Made by a program: the position numbers and the translations under genes. Source: an uncultured Marinoscillum sp. (GTDB lineage: Bacteria; Bacteroidota; Bacteroidia; Cytophagales; MED-G16). From it: a stretch of 50,139 nucleotides of DNA. Shown one piece after another: positions 48,715 to 50,139 of this stretch (its first letter is position 1; each line of letters begins with the position of its first letter). The DNA is taken from contig CACPJB010000004.1 in NCBI GenBank assembly GCA_902634135.1, positions 1 through 50,139 of the forward strand, given 5' to 3'. The notes beneath the pieces were generated by a model. The model was not told the DNA's origin and made no database searches. It worked only from the letters and a program-made list of their open reading frames with translations.

Positions 48715-50139
48715 TTAAAAATCTTTATTTCTATAATTTACCTTATTAAGATCAAGAAAATACGTAAAAAATTTTAGTCTTTTTTTGAATTCAATAAAAT
48801 CTCTTTTTTTTCTTTTTGACCATACTATTTCTGAAAGAGCTGTCATTCGAGGGACTGACATGTATTCCACCATTTTAGGAGTTTTTATATATTCTGTCCA
48901 TACATTTCCTTGAGCACCAAGAATTTTAGTTGCTTGATTAATGTCAAGTCCTTTAGGTATAGGCTCATAAGAATAAACTTTTTCTAGAGGAATTAAACCT
49001 CCAATAGCAAGGGGTTCTCCTGTTTTGGCTTGATAATAATCAAAATATAGATGAGAGGTTGGAGACATTATAGCATCATTACCAGATTTTGCTGCAAATA
49101 TTCCCCCTTCTTCTCCTCTCCACGACATTACCGTTGCATTTTCTACTAATCCCCCTTCAATAATTTCATCCCATCCTATAATTTTTTTTCCATAATTTGA
49201 AAGAATTTTTTGAACTCTACCAATGAAATATGTTTGCAAACTGTCTTCATCCTCAATTTCTAAATCTTCCATTAAATTTTGTACTTGATAAGATTCAATC
49301 CATTGTTTTTTTCTAGCTTCATCCCCACCAATGTGAACATATTGCGATGGAAATAATTCAGAAATTTCTTTAAATACACCGTCCAAAAAATTAAAAGTAT
49401 TTTCCGATGGAATTAAGATTTCATCTTGTACTCCCCATGACTTTTTAACTGTAATATTCTGCTTTGATGTTCCAAGCTCTGGGTAAGAAGCAATCATAGC
49501 AGCAGTGTGTCCCGGCATATCAATTTCAGGTATGATTTCAATAAATTTTTTTTCAGCGTAACTAATGATTTCTTTAATATCATTTTGTGAGTAGAAACCT
49601 CCGTGAGGAATGCCATCAAACTTTGGGGTTTTACCTGCAAATCTAGCATGCCCAATGAGTGTTTCATTTCTTTTTGATCCTATTTCAGTTAGTTTTGGAT
49701 ATCTTTTAATTTCGATTCTCCAGCCCTGATCATCTGTTAGATGCCAATGAAATTTATTCATTTTATGTATGGCCAAAATATCTAGAAATTTTATAATAAA
49801 TTCTTTAGACATAAAATGTCTAGACACATCTAACATCATACCTCTATGTTTAAACCTTGGAAAATCTTCAATTATCATAGGAAGTATATTGTAAACATCT
49901 AATGATTTAGTTTCTACTTTTTCAAGGCCTTGATAATAACCTGTTTCGTTTACATTTTTATATCCTGTTGTTGTAAGATTTGCAGCATTAAAATTTTGCT
50001 TTGATTTTGTTTCATTAATCTGTTCAACTTTAATCTCAGAATCAAAACTTGTGAAGGTTACGTCATTTCTTTTTCTTTTAGTAAAATAAATAATTTGTTT
50101 TAGGCTCTCTAAACCATAGAATAATCCTTTTTTTGTATT
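48715..50139 (-). CDS. GH20 beta-N-acetylhexosaminidase (N-terminus beyond window edge)
   Basis: Reading frame stays open past the listed start 49878 to 50139 (KKGLFYGLESLKQII...); MLDVSRHF, FHWHLTDDQGWRIEIK, HIGGDEA catalytic DE. Confidence 0.92.
   Translation of the reverse strand, partial: NTKKGLFYGLESLKQIIYFTKRKRNDVTFTSFDSEIKVEQINETKSKQNFNAANLTTTGYKNVNETGYYQGLEKVETKSLDVYNILPMIIEDFPRFKHRGMMLDVSRHFMSKEFIIKFLDILAIHKMNKFHWHLTDDQGWRIEIKRYPKLTEIGSKRNETLIGHARFAGKTPKFDGIPHGGFYSQNDIKEIISYAEKKFIEIIPEIDMPGHTAAMIASYPELGTSKQNITVKKSWGVQDEILIPSENTFNFLDGVFKEISELFPSQYVHIGGDEARKKQWIESYQVQNLMEDLEIEDEDSLQTYFIGRVQKILSNYGKKIIGWDEIIEGGLVENATVMSWRGEEGGIFAAKSGNDAIMSPTSHLYFDYYQAKTGEPLAIGGLIPLEKVYSYEPIPKGLDINQATKILGAQGNVWTEYIKTPKMVEYMSVPRMTALSEIVWSKRKKRDFIEFKKRLKFFTYFLDLNKVNYRNKDF

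Noticed and set aside
1-50139. CRISPR arrays, rRNA genes, transposases, toxin-antitoxin modules
   Set aside because: Looked for spaced direct repeats and characteristic ORFs; none seen

Overview
AT-rich Bacteroidota (Flavobacteriia-like) chromosomal window with tightly packed genes. Left part (1-16 kb): 3' part of a repeat-rich tail-fibre/S74-chaperone surface protein, a secreted M20 amidohydrolase, a carotenoid cluster (crtZ-ispH-crtYcd-crtB ... crtI) and housekeeping genes (serS, rho, ruvX/yqgF, def, murF, marC). Middle (16-44 kb): a large polysaccharide-utilisation region. It has a GH16 plus FucP-like MFS module and a tRNA-Val(TAC), then a mostly co-directional run: GH10, GPH-type symporter, GH43, SusC, SusD, a surface lipoprotein, a sulfatase-CBM-CBM-GH10 fusion, five further sulfatases, an esterase, and a GH10 with a T9SS sorting domain. 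Co-occurrence and a single-polypeptide fusion of sulfatase and xylanase point to a sulfated (possibly acylated) xylan as substrate; this is the main candidate for a poorly described system. Right part (44-50 kb): Kazal-domain lipoprotein, AhpD-like protein, porT-like barrel, GNA1-like acetyltransferase, glmS and a GH20 hexosaminidase truncated by the window edge. No transposase, integrase, CRISPR array or rRNA was seen. All family calls are from reading motifs by eye; no database search was run.
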